Positions 25,393 through 36,647 of a stretch of DNA of 64,000 nucleotides are shown in pieces; position 1 is the first letter of the stretch, and each line of letters starts with the position of its first letter. This stretch comes from Thermoleophilaceae bacterium (GTDB lineage: Bacteria; Actinomycetota; Thermoleophilia; Solirubrobacterales; JACPNS01). The stretch lies in assembly GCA_016462645.1 (NCBI GenBank), contig JAEMSX010000006.1:21654-85653 (forward strand), written 5' to 3'. Below the pieces are notes generated by a model. It saw nothing but the letters and a program-made list of their open reading frames with translations. It had not been told where the DNA came from and did not search any database. The translations under genes and the position numbers were made by a program.

Positions 25393-27324
25393 GTGTACGC
25401 TGGCCGCTTGACCGAATCTACGCCCAAGAAGACTGCTCTTCGGGCGATGTACATCGGGGCTCTCGGCGTTGTCTTTGGTGACATCGGGACGAGTCCGCTG
25501 TACACCGTCCAGACGATCTTCAGCCCCGGCGACCCGCACCCCGTCGCCGTCTCCCCCGACACGCTCTTCGGCGTCCTGTCGATGATCTTCTGGTCTGTGA
25601 TGATCATCGTGACCATCACCTACGTCTCGCTCGTCATGCGTGCCGACAACGACGGTGAAGGCGGGATCATGGCGCTGGTGACGCTGATCAAACGCAAGAC
25701 CGAGGAGGGCAACAGGCGAACCCGCGTCGTGCTCGGAGCGCTCGGAATATTCGGCGCCTCCCTGTTCTTCGGCGACAGCATGATCACCCCGGCGATCTCC
25801 GTGCTCTCGTCCGTCGAGGGCCTCGAAGTCGCGGCCCCCGAACTCGACCATCTGATCCTGCCGATCACCGCCGGGATCATCATCGCGCTCTTCACATTCC
25901 AGCGCTTCGGCACCGGGGCGGTGGGCCGACTGTTCGGCCCGATCATGGTCGTCTGGTTCTTGACGATCGCCGCGCTCGGCGTCCACGGGATCACCGCGGA
26001 TCCCTCGATCCTCAAGGCACTCTCCCCCACGTACGCGGCCGATTTCATGTTCCGGCACTTTGAGATCAGCTTCTTCGCGATGGCGGCGATCGTGCTCTCG
26101 GTCACCGGCGCCGAGGCGCTCTACGCAGACATGGGACATTTCGGCCGCCGGCCGATCACGCTCGCCTGGGTGAGTCTTGTGCTGCCCGCCTGCATGCTCA
26201 GCTACTTCGGTCAGGGCGCGCTGATCCTCGACGACCCGTCAATCGCGACCAACAACCCGTTCTTCCAGCTCGGCCCGGACTGGGCGCAGATCCCGATGGT
26301 CATCCTCGCGACGATGGCGACTGTGATCGCCTCGCAGGCGGTGATCACCGGGGCGTTCTCGATCGCCCACCAGGCGGTTCAGCTCGGCTACCTCCCGCGC
26401 CTGCGGATCCGCCATACGTCGGCCGTTTCGATCGGTCAGATCTACGTGCCGTGGATCAACTGGTTCCTGATGATCGCCGTGCTGACGCTGATCTTTGCCT
26501 TCAAGTCTTCGGCGGCATTGGGCTTCGCCTACGGGATGGCTGTCACTGGCACCATCACCATCACCACGCTGCTGTTCTTCTACTACGCGCGGCAGAAATG
26601 GGACTGGCCGCTGTGGAGCGTCATCGGGGGCGGCGCGCTGCTGATCGCTTTCGATCTCCTGTTCTTCGCCGCCAACCTGACGAAGGTCTTCCACGGCGCG
26701 TGGCTGCCGCTGCTGATCGGCCTGCTCACCTTCACGATTCTCGTCACCTGGCACCGCGGTCGCATCGAGGTCTCCGAGCGGCGCAAAGTCTTCGAGGGGC
26801 CACTGCGCGACTTCGTCAAGGAAGTTGACGATATGGGACCAGCGCTGTCGCGCGTCAAGGGCACGGCAGTCTTTCTCGACCGCAATCCGGACACCACGCC
26901 GCTGGCGATGCGCGCCTGCGTGGAGCGACTGCATACCTTGCACGAACATGTCGTGATTCTCACGATCACGACGGCGACAATCCCCCATCTCACCGTCGAA
27001 GAGAGCCTCATCATCGACGACTTGGGGTATGCGGGCGACGGCATCACACACGTGACAGCGTGCTTCGGCTACATGGACGAAGTCAACGTCCCGAGCGTCT
27101 TGCGGATGATCGAGAAGCGCCCGGAAGTCGAGTGCCCGATCGAGGTGAGCACTGCCAACTACTTCCTCTCCGAGATCGAGCTGCGACGCGGACACGTTCC
27201 CGGAATGTCGCGCTGGCGCAAGGGTCTGTTTGTGGCCACCTCGCGGATCGCCGCCGACCCGGTCGAGTACTTCGGACTCCCGCTCGATCGCACCATCGTG
27301 ATGGGCTCGAAGGTCGAGGTTTGA
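25393..27324 (+). CDS. kup: KUP-family potassium transporter
   Basis: 'GALGVVFGDIGTSPLYTVQTIF', 'SVTGAEALYADMGHFG' hallmarks. Confidence 0.95.
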   Translation: MYAGRLTESTPKKTALRAMYIGALGVVFGDIGTSPLYTVQTIFSPGDPHPVAVSPDTLFGVLSMIFWSVMIIVTITYVSLVMRADNDGEGGIMALVTLIKRKTEEGNRRTRVVLGALGIFGASLFFGDSMITPAISVLSSVEGLEVAAPELDHLILPITAGIIIALFTFQRFGTGAVGRLFGPIMVVWFLTIAALGVHGITADPSILKALSPTYAADFMFRHFEISFFAMAAIVLSVTGAEALYADMGHFGRRPITLAWVSLVLPACMLSYFGQGALILDDPSIATNNPFFQLGPDWAQIPMVILATMATVIASQAVITGAFSIAHQAVQLGYLPRLRIRHTSAVSIGQIYVPWINWFLMIAVLTLIFAFKSSAALGFAYGMAVTGTITITTLLFFYYARQKWDWPLWSVIGGGALLIAFDLLFFAANLTKVFHGAWLPLLIGLLTFTILVTWHRGRIEVSERRKVFEGPLRDFVKEVDDMGPALSRVKGTAVFLDRNPDTTPLAMRACVERLHTLHEHVVILTITTATIPHLTVEESLIIDDLGYAGDGITHVTACFGYMDEVNVPSVLRMIEKRPEVECPIEVSTANYFLSEIELRRGHVPGMSRWRKGLFVATSRIAADPVEYFGLPLDRTIVMGSKVEV

Positions 27325-27932
27325 GCGCCGCGCGACTCGCGACTGCGGCCGACGTTCCGCAACTGGCCCGCGCGCTTGCGCGAGCGTTCGCGGACGATCC
27401 CGTCGCCGCGTGGTCGTGCCCGCCGGCCAGTCTGCGGCCATATGTGCTCGAGCGCTTCCATGGTGCGCGACTGCGGCAGCTGCTCGATCGCGGAGAAGTC
27501 TGGACGACGGACGAGCTCGCAAGCGCTGCGCTCTGGGCGCAGCCCGGCGAATGGAAGACCACGGCGCGTGAAGATCTCGAACTCGCTTCGGCGCTGTTTC
27601 AGCGGCGCTCGCTCGCGCGCCCGTCCGTGCTCATGCGCAGCCCGATGGTCGGGATCGGACTCACTTCCGTTGAGCGCAAGCATCCGGCTCAGCCCCAGCA
27701 CTGGTACCTCGCCGTGGTCGGGACCGATCCTGCCGCGCAGGGCCGCGGCCTCGGCAGCAAGGTGCTTTCTCCGATCCTCGAGCAGTGCGATCGCGACGGC
27801 GTCGCCGCCTACCTCGAGTCCTCGAAGGAGACCAACCTCGACTACTACGCCAGGCACGGCTTCCGCGTCACCCAGGAACACCGCCTGCCGCGCGGCCCCA
27901 CAGTCTGGGCGATGTGGCGCGATCCCGCCTGA
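27321..27932 (+). CDS. GNAT-family N-acetyltransferase
   Basis: 'LAVVGTDPAAQGRGLGSKVLSPILEQC...YLESSKETNLDYYARHGFRV'; candidate TTG start overlapping the kup stop. Confidence 0.85.
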   Translation: MSAARLATAADVPQLARALARAFADDPVAAWSCPPASLRPYVLERFHGARLRQLLDRGEVWTTDELASAALWAQPGEWKTTAREDLELASALFQRRSLARPSVLMRSPMVGIGLTSVERKHPAQPQHWYLAVVGTDPAAQGRGLGSKVLSPILEQCDRDGVAAYLESSKETNLDYYARHGFRVTQEHRLPRGPTVWAMWRDPA

Positions 27933-27949
27933 GAGCGGTACGCGACGCC

Positions 27950-27977
27950 GGGAACCGATCGGACTACCCCGGTTCCC
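27950..27977. terminator. GC-rich stem-loop after GNAT gene
   Basis: GGGAACCG (27950-27957) / CGGTTCCC (27970-27977), 8-bp perfect stem, 12-nt loop; no U-tract. Confidence 0.4.
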
Positions 27978-28144
27978 AGCGCCAGGGGCTGAGCCCCCTC
28001 GTCGATCGGCGCCGCTTGGCAGACAGTCATCCACTATGCGCCTCGGGGGGCTACAAACGCGGACTTGCGGCTCGACCGTTGGTGACGTGCGTACCTGTAC
28101 CGGTACTTGGCGCACAGGCTTGACTTGTGACAGCGAAACCGAGA

Positions 28145-29083
28145 TCAGGGTTGCGGCGCAGTCGGAGTTGCCTTCGACTCGAGCAGCTCGAACTGCTCAA
28201 TGGTGTCTCCGATCTGTACATCCGGACCGCGGTGTCCGTCGAGCTCAGCGACAACCACATTGGAGTAGCTGAGCGCAGAGGTCGACCTGTCGAACCAGAC
28301 GGTGCTGCGAGTGTCCTCATCCAGGAACGCAAGGCCGACCGCGCGGCGCCCGAGCGGATCGCGATCTGCGTCCAGGACGGTCACGCCGCGTATGGTCCCC
28401 AGTTCGGCGATGAGCGTCGCGCGCAGCGTTGCCGGCAACGGCGGCGAGAGATCGCGAAGCGCCTCGGTGATGATCATCCACTTGGTCGAATCGCCCTCGC
28501 CGCGACCGACGCTCGCGGCCTCTACGTCGATCTGGCGCACCAGCGCCTGCGGGTTGGCTGCGAGCGCGTCGATTTCGCGACGGGTGTAGGTCCGATCGCC
28601 GATGCGGTACCTGCCGTAGGCCGGATACGCGAAGACCGTCGGTGCCTCAGCCGGGGTCCTCAGCGGCCTGATCTCGATCGTGCCGCGGCGCGCGACGCTG
28701 AGCCAGGCCCTGCGCTCCGTGCGCTCGAGCAACGGCTTGTGGTCCCGAACTGACAGGTGCTGTTGGGTCTGCCTCGAGCGGCTGTAGGTGAACCAGTCAT
28801 CCGGCGGGTAGTTGGCAGCGAGGGCGGTCTTCGCGACGTCCGCGGTCGCCTCCGCGACAGTCGGCGTACCGCTCCATGGGATCGTGGAGATGGCAATCGC
28901 GACAACGGCGATCGCGAGCGCGATCGCCGGGACCGCAAAGGCGCGCCGCCACTCGAAGCGGGTGCGGCGTGCCACCCTCGCCGGCGCTGCCGTGACCACG
29001 TCGGCCTCAAGAGCTTGCACGAACTGCGCGCGCAGATCGTTCAGTGCTGTCACCTGGAAGTTCATGTCTCCGTGCTCAGACAT
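28145..29083 (-). CDS. CU044_5270-like anchored protein, downstream of sigma factor
   Basis: Single TM near the N-terminus; overlaps the ECF sigma gene. Confidence 0.6.
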   Translation of the reverse strand: MSEHGDMNFQVTALNDLRAQFVQALEADVVTAAPARVARRTRFEWRRAFAVPAIALAIAVVAIAISTIPWSGTPTVAEATADVAKTALAANYPPDDWFTYSRSRQTQQHLSVRDHKPLLERTERRAWLSVARRGTIEIRPLRTPAEAPTVFAYPAYGRYRIGDRTYTRREIDALAANPQALVRQIDVEAASVGRGEGDSTKWMIITEALRDLSPPLPATLRATLIAELGTIRGVTVLDADRDPLGRRAVGLAFLDEDTRSTVWFDRSTSALSYSNVVVAELDGHRGPDVQIGDTIEQFELLESKATPTAPQP

Positions 29084-29645
29084 TGCTGTCCTCCATTGAC
29101 CCTCTGATCTGCTCAAGTTCCTTCTTGAGCTTCTTCAGTCCGCGGCTCACCCGCGCGCGAACCACGTCCTCTGACGTGCCCATCTCTCTCGCGACATCCG
29201 CGTACGATTTCTGCTGAAGAATCCGCGCGCGAACGGCATCGCGGTACTCAGGCTTCAGCGAGCCGAGCGCGCGCTCCACGGCGGCGCGCATCTCGGCCAT
29301 CTGCGCGAGTTCCTCGATCTGCTCGGCATCGTCCTTCCCGATCTCCACCGGCTCGAAGCGGAGCCGCTGCATGGCGCGCTGCTCGACGTGACCGCGCCGG
29401 AAATAGTTGTTCATCAGATTGCGCGCGATCCCGAAGAGCCATCGCCTGCCGTCCTCCGAGGAGTTGCCCTTGAACGAGCCTCGACTGGCGATCGCTTCCG
29501 CGAACGTTTCACTGACCAGATCGAATGCGAGCTGGCTGTCCACCGTGCGGCGGGCAAAGTACCTGAGGAGATCCTCGGCGTTTTCGTCATAGAGACGGGT
29601 CATATCTTCATTTGTGAGATTCAACTCGTCTGCGCCCGAATGCAC
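29076..29645 (-). CDS. ECF-type RNA polymerase sigma factor
   Basis: 'AFDLVSETFAEAIASRGSF...RRWLFGIARNLMNNYFRR...YRDAVRARILQQKSYADVAREMGTSEDVVRARVSRGLKKLK'. Confidence 0.9.
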   Translation of the reverse strand: MHSGADELNLTNEDMTRLYDENAEDLLRYFARRTVDSQLAFDLVSETFAEAIASRGSFKGNSSEDGRRWLFGIARNLMNNYFRRGHVEQRAMQRLRFEPVEIGKDDAEQIEELAQMAEMRAAVERALGSLKPEYRDAVRARILQQKSYADVAREMGTSEDVVRARVSRGLKKLKKELEQIRGSMEDSNV

Positions 29646-30019
29646 TTGGTACGGGAGGGCAAATTGTGACCGCCCGCTTTCGGAGTGTCACAACTTGAGG
29701 CCAGGCGCCATGTAGTGATGACATCGCTCACACGGAGTCGCAATCTCGGTGGTTCCTGTTCGCGGTGTCCTGAGTCGGGCTGATCCATTTCTCAGCGAGG
29801 CTCCAATGGCCGCCGACCGGAAGCGGACGCCACTCCTGCGCCCCCGCATAAGCGGGTGGCGACCGCGCGCCGCCATTCGCCCGGCACCCCTCATCCCGGG
29901 CGAATACGGCGCGAAGAAACTTGGGGTTTTGTGTCACAGGTCACCCATTCGCGCCATGTATTCGTAGAACCGGCGCCTCAATGCCGGCCAATTGCTCGCA
30001 CATCGACAACTCATGAGGG

Positions 30020-30421
30020 GTGAGTCATATGTCTCGAGTTCTTCACACCATGTCCGCAAGGCTGCGCGGTGCCATCTGCATCTTCGGTGCAACCATCGCC
30101 GTATTCGCCTGTTCGACTGTTGCGGTCGCCGAGGCGGCCACGTACCACTACTGCAACAGCTGCTTCATTCGCTCCTACACGCTCTTCGAAGCAAGTCAGG
30201 CCAAATACATAACCCAGGACTACGTGCATCGATTGGCCGGACCAGCGGGGGTCACGATCGGCGCTGTGGCCCAGTACGCCGACAACTACGCGTGGGGCAG
30301 TTACGTCTACTCGACCTCAACCGAGGTCATACACGGCTACACGGGCAACCGTCCGGCGTGGGGCGCTGCTGCGAACTTCGGCGGTGGCAACTATTCCTTC
30401 AACGCGCACGTGACGTACTAG
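30020..30421 (+). CDS. small secreted protein
   Basis: Signal peptide-like N-terminus ending ...AVAEA; aromatic-rich mature part. Confidence 0.55.
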   Translation: MSHMSRVLHTMSARLRGAICIFGATIAVFACSTVAVAEAATYHYCNSCFIRSYTLFEASQAKYITQDYVHRLAGPAGVTIGAVAQYADNYAWGSYVYSTSTEVIHGYTGNRPAWGAAANFGGGNYSFNAHVTY

Positions 30422-30430
30422 GAGCCGGCG

Positions 30431-31075
30431 ATGAACACGCGAACATTCACACTCCTGCTCGTGGCCTGCGGGACTCTGCTCGTATCAGCAATCGGGGTCG
30501 CCGGCGCGCGCGTCGGCAAGGATCGGCCCGCTGCTCCGCCCCCGGCCAGGGTTTCCGTACTCAAGCAACCATTTCAACCGACTCGCCGCCAGCGCCGCGA
30601 ACTCTTGAAGCTACGCCGACAAGTGGCCAAATCGCCGCACGCCTCGATCGCTTCCACCGCGAGCGTTCCTGACGCGCGACCGATCGAGTTGCCGGAAGGC
30701 CTTGGTGACGCCTGGGTCTCGATGGCTGACGACGGGGCCGTCTGCACGTTCATCCCGGATCCGCTCGGTGGCTATGGATCGAGCTGCGCAACGCAGGAGG
30801 ACCTGCGCACCGGCGGTGCCGTGACGGTTCTCGGGGGTGCAGGTCAGCTCAACAACAAGGCGATCGCAGTCATCGTCGTGCCGGATGGCGGACAGGATCC
30901 AGTCGTGACCGAACCAGACGGCCGCCAGGAGCACCCGCAGGTCGACGGAATCGGTGCGACGGTCGTCCCGGAGCGCTCCAGAGTCTCGGTCGGCGCAGTC
31001 AGCCTCGAGATTCCCGAGTTCGATCCGCACTGCTCGACCAGCCCGAACGAAGACTTCCGGAGGTGCGGCCTCTAG
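30431..31075 (+). CDS. secreted hypothetical protein
   Basis: Signal peptide-like N-terminus; 10 bp downstream of the previous gene. Confidence 0.6.
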   Translation: MNTRTFTLLLVACGTLLVSAIGVAGARVGKDRPAAPPPARVSVLKQPFQPTRRQRRELLKLRRQVAKSPHASIASTASVPDARPIELPEGLGDAWVSMADDGAVCTFIPDPLGGYGSSCATQEDLRTGGAVTVLGGAGQLNNKAIAVIVVPDGGQDPVVTEPDGRQEHPQVDGIGATVVPERSRVSVGAVSLEIPEFDPHCSTSPNEDFRRCGL

Positions 31076-31111
31076 GTCCGGATATCGTGGTCCTGCGATG
31101 CAGGGCGATCG

Positions 31112-32267
31112 ATGACACCGAACTTCGGGGACTTCCAGCTGGAGATCTATCTGGCCGGGCTCAACGGTGCCACGCCTGAGCATCCGATGACGTTTCCAGA
31201 GCTCGAGGCGCTCGCTGAGGCCTCGCTGTCGAAGGAGATCTTCTCCTACGTCGCCGGAGGCGCGGGAAACGAGTACACGCAGCGACACAACGTCGAGGCC
31301 TTCGACCGCTACGCCCTGATCCCGCGGATGCTCGCCGGCGCCGCTGAGCGTGACCTCTCGATTGAGCTCTTCGGAATCAAGTTCCCTACGCCGCTGCTGC
31401 TTGCGCCCGTGGGCGTGATCGGTTTGTGCGATCCCGATGGGCACGGCGACCAGGTGACGGCGCGCGCCTCTGCGGCGACCGGAGTCCCCATGATCGCTTC
31501 CACCCTGTCTGCCGATCCGATGGAAGACGTCGCGCCGCTGGCCGGCGAGACTCCCGGCTTTTTTCAGCTCTACACCCCCGCGGACCGCGACCTTGCTGAG
31601 AGCTTTGTGAAGCGCGCCGAAGCGGCCGGATACAAGGGGATCGTGGTCACGCTGGACACGCAGATTCTCGGCTGGCGACCGCGTGACCTTGGTCTCGGAT
31701 CATTCCCCCAGCTGCGCGGGCTGTGCCTTGAGAACTACTTCTCCGACCCGATCTTCCAGGCCAAACTTGAGAAGTCGCCCGAGGAGGACCCGATGGCCGC
31801 CGCGCTGCACTGGGCGCTCGGATTCTCGGACGCTTCACTTGACTGGGACGATCTCGAGTGGTTGCGATCACTGACCGACCTACCGCTGCTGCTCAAAGGA
31901 ATCTGCCACCCGGACGACGTGCGGCGCGCGATCGACGGCGGCGTCGACGGCATCTACTGCTCAAACCACGGCGGCCGACAGGCCAACGGAGGTCTCGCGG
32001 CGATCGACGTGCTTGCAGATGTCGTGGAAGCTGCCGGAGACACACCATTCATCTTTGATTCAGGGGTGCGCACCGGGGAGCATGTCGTGAAGGCCCTGGC
32101 GCTGGGTGCCGCAGCTGTCGGAGTTGGTCGGCCTTACGCCTACGGCTTGGCAACCGGAGGTGAAGCGGGCATCGTCCATGTGCTGCGGTCACTTCTCGCT
32201 GAGACCGACCTGCTGATGGCGGTCGACGGATACGTATCGATCGCCGATCTCACACCGGACTCACTCG

Positions 32268-32278
<11 letters not shown>
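31112..32278 (+). CDS. FMN-dependent alpha-hydroxy acid oxidase / lactate 2-monooxygenase-like
   Basis: '[31 protein letters not shown]', '[18 protein letters not shown]', '[21 protein letters not shown]'. Confidence 0.92.
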
Positions 32279-33251
<973 letters not shown>

Positions 33252-33322
33252 TCAGGTGATTGTATGGATGCGGCGGTGGCGCCGGTCCGACCGTGACCGC
33301 GGACCGGCGCAGATACCAGCCG

Positions 33323-33709
33323 CTAGTAGTTCTCGGACGGAGCCGACTTCGAGAGCTCGTAGAGAATCACGATCGAGAGCAGGAACATGCAGAGCGACCA
33401 GAACGGTGCTGACGGAATTGTCAGCAAGTAGGCGATCGCGTTGAGCGCAGCGGCGATGATTCCGACGAACCTGCCCCACCCGCCGCCTACGAACAACGAC
33501 AGGCCGGCAGTCAACTGAATGACCCCGATCAGCAGAATCGCCCAGCCGTATGACTTCAGGTCGGTTGCGATCAGCGTGACGTTCTCAGTGAAGAACTTCG
33601 AATCCCCGATCGCGGCGATTCCGTAGATGATGTCGGCGATACCCGCGACTGTGAGCAGGACGCCGGCGAAAAGCCACCAACCGGTGACTCTGTCTGGATT
33701 TGCAGCCAT
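33323..33709 (-). CDS. DUF7144-like membrane protein
   Basis: 'GWWLFAGVLLTVAGIADIIYGIAAI' with four hydrophobic helices. Confidence 0.75.
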   Translation of the reverse strand: MAANPDRVTGWWLFAGVLLTVAGIADIIYGIAAIGDSKFFTENVTLIATDLKSYGWAILLIGVIQLTAGLSLFVGGGWGRFVGIIAAALNAIAYLLTIPSAPFWSLCMFLLSIVILYELSKSAPSENY

Positions 33710-33844
33710 AACTCCTCCTAGGTGGATGGACCTGCCTATGAGCTTCGCGGTCAAACGGTGCGATCCTGCCCCAGATGGGGGACGCGCGCGGGTTGGGGCA
33801 TCGGGCTGAAGTCGTATTCGGCTTATTGTTATATCGTCATATCC

Positions 33845-34162
33845 ATGTATCGCGATATTCCCCAACTCAAGGCGGAGTTCTTCAAGGCCATGGGCCACCC
33901 CATGCGCATCCGAGTCCTGGAGCTACTCACCGAACGTGAGCGCCCCGTGTCGGAGATGCTGGAGGTCATCGACATCGAACAGTCTCACCTCTCGCAACAG
34001 CTCGGAGTGCTGCGCCGCGCGGGTCTCGTGGATTCGCGACGCGACGGGTCCTCGGTGACCTACGCGATGGCTGACGAGCGCGTCGCCCAGCTTCTGATCC
34101 TCTCAAAAGAGATGATGATCGACCGCTACCAAGCCTCACAGGACGGCTTGATCAGGCGGTGA
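33845..34162 (+). CDS. ArsR-family transcriptional regulator
   Basis: 'FFKAMGHPMRIRVLELLTERERPVSEMLEVIDIEQSHLSQQLGVLRRAGLVDSRRDG'. Confidence 0.92.
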   Translation: MYRDIPQLKAEFFKAMGHPMRIRVLELLTERERPVSEMLEVIDIEQSHLSQQLGVLRRAGLVDSRRDGSSVTYAMADERVAQLLILSKEMMIDRYQASQDGLIRR

Positions 34163-35660
34163 CCGGGGTCGCCGCCGGCGACTTGCTCTCAAATTTCATC
34201 ACGCCGTCCGCGATCTCGGCCTTACGGAACAGCTTCACGTCACGCGGATAGTTCTGGTAGACGCGCCACGGCACCGCGTCGCCCTGTTTGGGAAGGTCGG
34301 CGATCTTGCGCGTGATGTATCCCGACGAAAGGTCGAGGAACGGCAACTCTTCCTTGAACCGCGCTGGCGCCACCGGCGTGAAGCTCGTGTATCCGCCCTG
34401 CTTCATGTGGTTGATGACGCGGCAGAGGTATTCCGAGACAAGGTCGGCCTTCAGGGTCCAGGACGCGTTCGTGTAGCCGAGCGTGTACGTGAAGTTCGGC
34501 ACTCCGCTGAGGCCGACGCCCTTGTAGGCGAACGTTTCCTTGAGCACCAGCGGCTCGCCGTTGAGCGTCATGTCGAGTCCACCGAAGCTTTCCATCAGCT
34601 CAAGTCCTGTCGCGGTGATGATCAGGTCGGCTTCGAGCTCCTTGCCCGATTTGAGCCTGATCCCTTGCGGGGTGAAGGTCTCGATCTGGTCCGTCTCGAT
34701 CGAGACGTCGCCCTCGCGGATCGCACGGAAGAAGTCCCCATCAGGAACGACGCAGAGTCGCTGATCCCACGGACCGTACGGTGGGTTGAAGTGCTTGTCG
34801 ACATCGAATCCCTCGGGCAACTGGCGGGCGGCCATCCAACGAATCAGCTTGCTCACCTGGCCCGGTGCGATGCGACTGAGCTGGAAGGTCGCCATGAACT
34901 GGAACACGTTCTTCCAGCGCACGACCTTGTACGCGAGCCTCTCCGGCAGTTTGCGCCGCAGGAAGGCGGCGATCGGGTCGACGGCGGGCAGGGTCATGAT
35001 GTAGGTCGGCGTGCGCTGCAGCATCGTCACGTGCTCGGCCTCGTCGCTCATCGCGGGCACGAGCGTCACGGCGGTGGCGCCGCTTCCGATCACGACGATC
35101 TTCTTGCCCGCGTAGTCGAGGTTGTCGGGCCAGTGCTGCGGGTGGACGATCTCTCCCTCGAAGCTTTCTGAACCGGGAAACTCCGGCGTGTGGCCGGCTT
35201 CGTACTGGTAGTAGCCGGCCGCCGAGTGCAGCACACGCGCATTGATCTGTGATTGCTCACCGGTGGTGCGGTCCTCCAGCGTCACGAGCCAGCGCGCCGA
35301 CTCATCCGACCAGTCGGCCGACTTCACTTGCGTGTTGAAGGTGATCTTCTCACGGAGCTTGAACTCGTCGGCGGTCTCATTGATGTAGTTGCGGATCGAT
35401 TCACCGTCGGCAAGCGTCTTCTCGCCGAGCCACGGCTTGAAGCGAAAGCCGAACGTGAACATGTCCGAATCCGAGCGCACGCCGGGGTAGCGGAAGAGAT
35501 CCCAGGTGCCACCGATGTTCTCGCGCCCCTCGACGATCTGAAAAGTGGTTCCGGGACACTCCGTGACGAGGTGCGCGCCCATACCGATTCCGGACAATCC
35601 CGCGCCGACCACAAGAACGTCGACCTCGGGGACTGCCCCGCTGGCTGCGTTGGATGACAT
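34152..35660 (-). CDS. flavin-containing (Baeyer-Villiger type) monooxygenase
   Basis: 'VDVLVVGAGLSGIGMGAHL', 'GTWDLFRYPGVRSDSD', 'KIVVIGSGATAVTLVPAM'. Confidence 0.93.
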   Translation of the reverse strand: MSSNAASGAVPEVDVLVVGAGLSGIGMGAHLVTECPGTTFQIVEGRENIGGTWDLFRYPGVRSDSDMFTFGFRFKPWLGEKTLADGESIRNYINETADEFKLREKITFNTQVKSADWSDESARWLVTLEDRTTGEQSQINARVLHSAAGYYQYEAGHTPEFPGSESFEGEIVHPQHWPDNLDYAGKKIVVIGSGATAVTLVPAMSDEAEHVTMLQRTPTYIMTLPAVDPIAAFLRRKLPERLAYKVVRWKNVFQFMATFQLSRIAPGQVSKLIRWMAARQLPEGFDVDKHFNPPYGPWDQRLCVVPDGDFFRAIREGDVSIETDQIETFTPQGIRLKSGKELEADLIITATGLELMESFGGLDMTLNGEPLVLKETFAYKGVGLSGVPNFTYTLGYTNASWTLKADLVSEYLCRVINHMKQGGYTSFTPVAPARFKEELPFLDLSSGYITRKIADLPKQGDAVPWRVYQNYPRDVKLFRKAEIADGVMKFESKSPAATPVTA

Positions 35661-35781
35661 GCTCAAACTCTCCCTAGGAACTCCCGCGGCGCCCCCCGAC
35701 ACCAACTGTTTGGCGATCATACGTGAACCGTGCTTGGGGGGCCGACGCACGTTGTCCAGCGATCTGTAATCTGGGTTGACC

Positions 35782-36609
35782 ATGTGTCGCGTCTTCGGAG
35801 CCGTAGCGTCGGATCCAATTTCGATCCGTCATGAATTGGTCGAATCGTCCAATCCGATGATTCGACTCTCCGAAAGTCACGACTCCGGCTGGGGCGTCTG
35901 CGCGTATCCCGACGTCGGTTGCGCTGCGCCGCTCTCGGAACGCTTCCCCAGCGCGGCGTTCTCGGACAGTCGCTTCGACGCCGCGACCGAGATGCGTGGC
36001 CGGATCTTCAACGCGCACGTTCGGCGCGCGACGCTCGGCGGCCTCGCGGACGAGAACACCCACCCCTTCGAGTTCGGGCCCTACAGCTTCGCCCACAACG
36101 GAACGATCCTCGGGTACCGCAACATGTTGCGACCGGGGATGGGCGAACCGGTCGGCCAGACGGACTCCGAGTGCTTCTTCATGCGACTGATGAACGACTT
36201 CGATCCCACGGATCCGATTCGCTCGATACGCGCCACTGTGGCCGCGCTCGTGGCCGGACACACCTTTTCGGGTCTCAATTTCGTCTTCAGCGACGGCCTG
36301 AAGCTCTACGCATACAAGCTGGGCATCTTCGAACTGCACTGGGTCACCCGGCGGGGCGTCGCGATGGTCGCGAGCGAGCCCCTGACCGATGAGCGCTGGC
36401 ACGCCGTGCAACAGGACGTTCTCCTGATACTCGACCCGGAGGACCCAGAAGAGATGTACGGCGAGCGTCTGCTGGGAGACCAGCTCGTCGAGGTGGCGCG
36501 GATCGAGAAGCTCGAACCCGACGCCTCGATGCGCGGAGATGAACGCGGCGAATGGGCGGCGAACTTCGCCATCGAGGTCGCCAGCCGGGCCGCAAGCACG
36601 CCTGCCTGA
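35782..36609 (+). CDS. class II glutamine amidotransferase
   Basis: 'MCRVFGAVASDPI...HDSGWGVCAYPD...HVRRATLGGLADENTHPF...FAHNGTI'. Confidence 0.92.
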   Translation: MCRVFGAVASDPISIRHELVESSNPMIRLSESHDSGWGVCAYPDVGCAAPLSERFPSAAFSDSRFDAATEMRGRIFNAHVRRATLGGLADENTHPFEFGPYSFAHNGTILGYRNMLRPGMGEPVGQTDSECFFMRLMNDFDPTDPIRSIRATVAALVAGHTFSGLNFVFSDGLKLYAYKLGIFELHWVTRRGVAMVASEPLTDERWHAVQQDVLLILDPEDPEEMYGERLLGDQLVEVARIEKLEPDASMRGDERGEWAANFAIEVASRAASTPA

Positions 36610-36647
36610 CAAGAGACGCCGGGGCGAGCCGCGATAATCAGCGGCTC

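Noticed and set aside
25273-26139. 5' extension of the 496-aa minus-strand ORF (24649-26139)
   Set aside because: It runs antisense to the clearly coding N-terminus of kup and has low-complexity H/R/D-rich composition; only the flavodoxin-like part from 25272 is credible.
29650-30000. Possible structured RNA or tRNA in the long gap
   Set aside because: GC-rich hairpins (e.g. CGCCCGG...CCGGGCG) but no cloverleaf or T-loop consensus; no tRNA or rRNA could be supported anywhere in the window.
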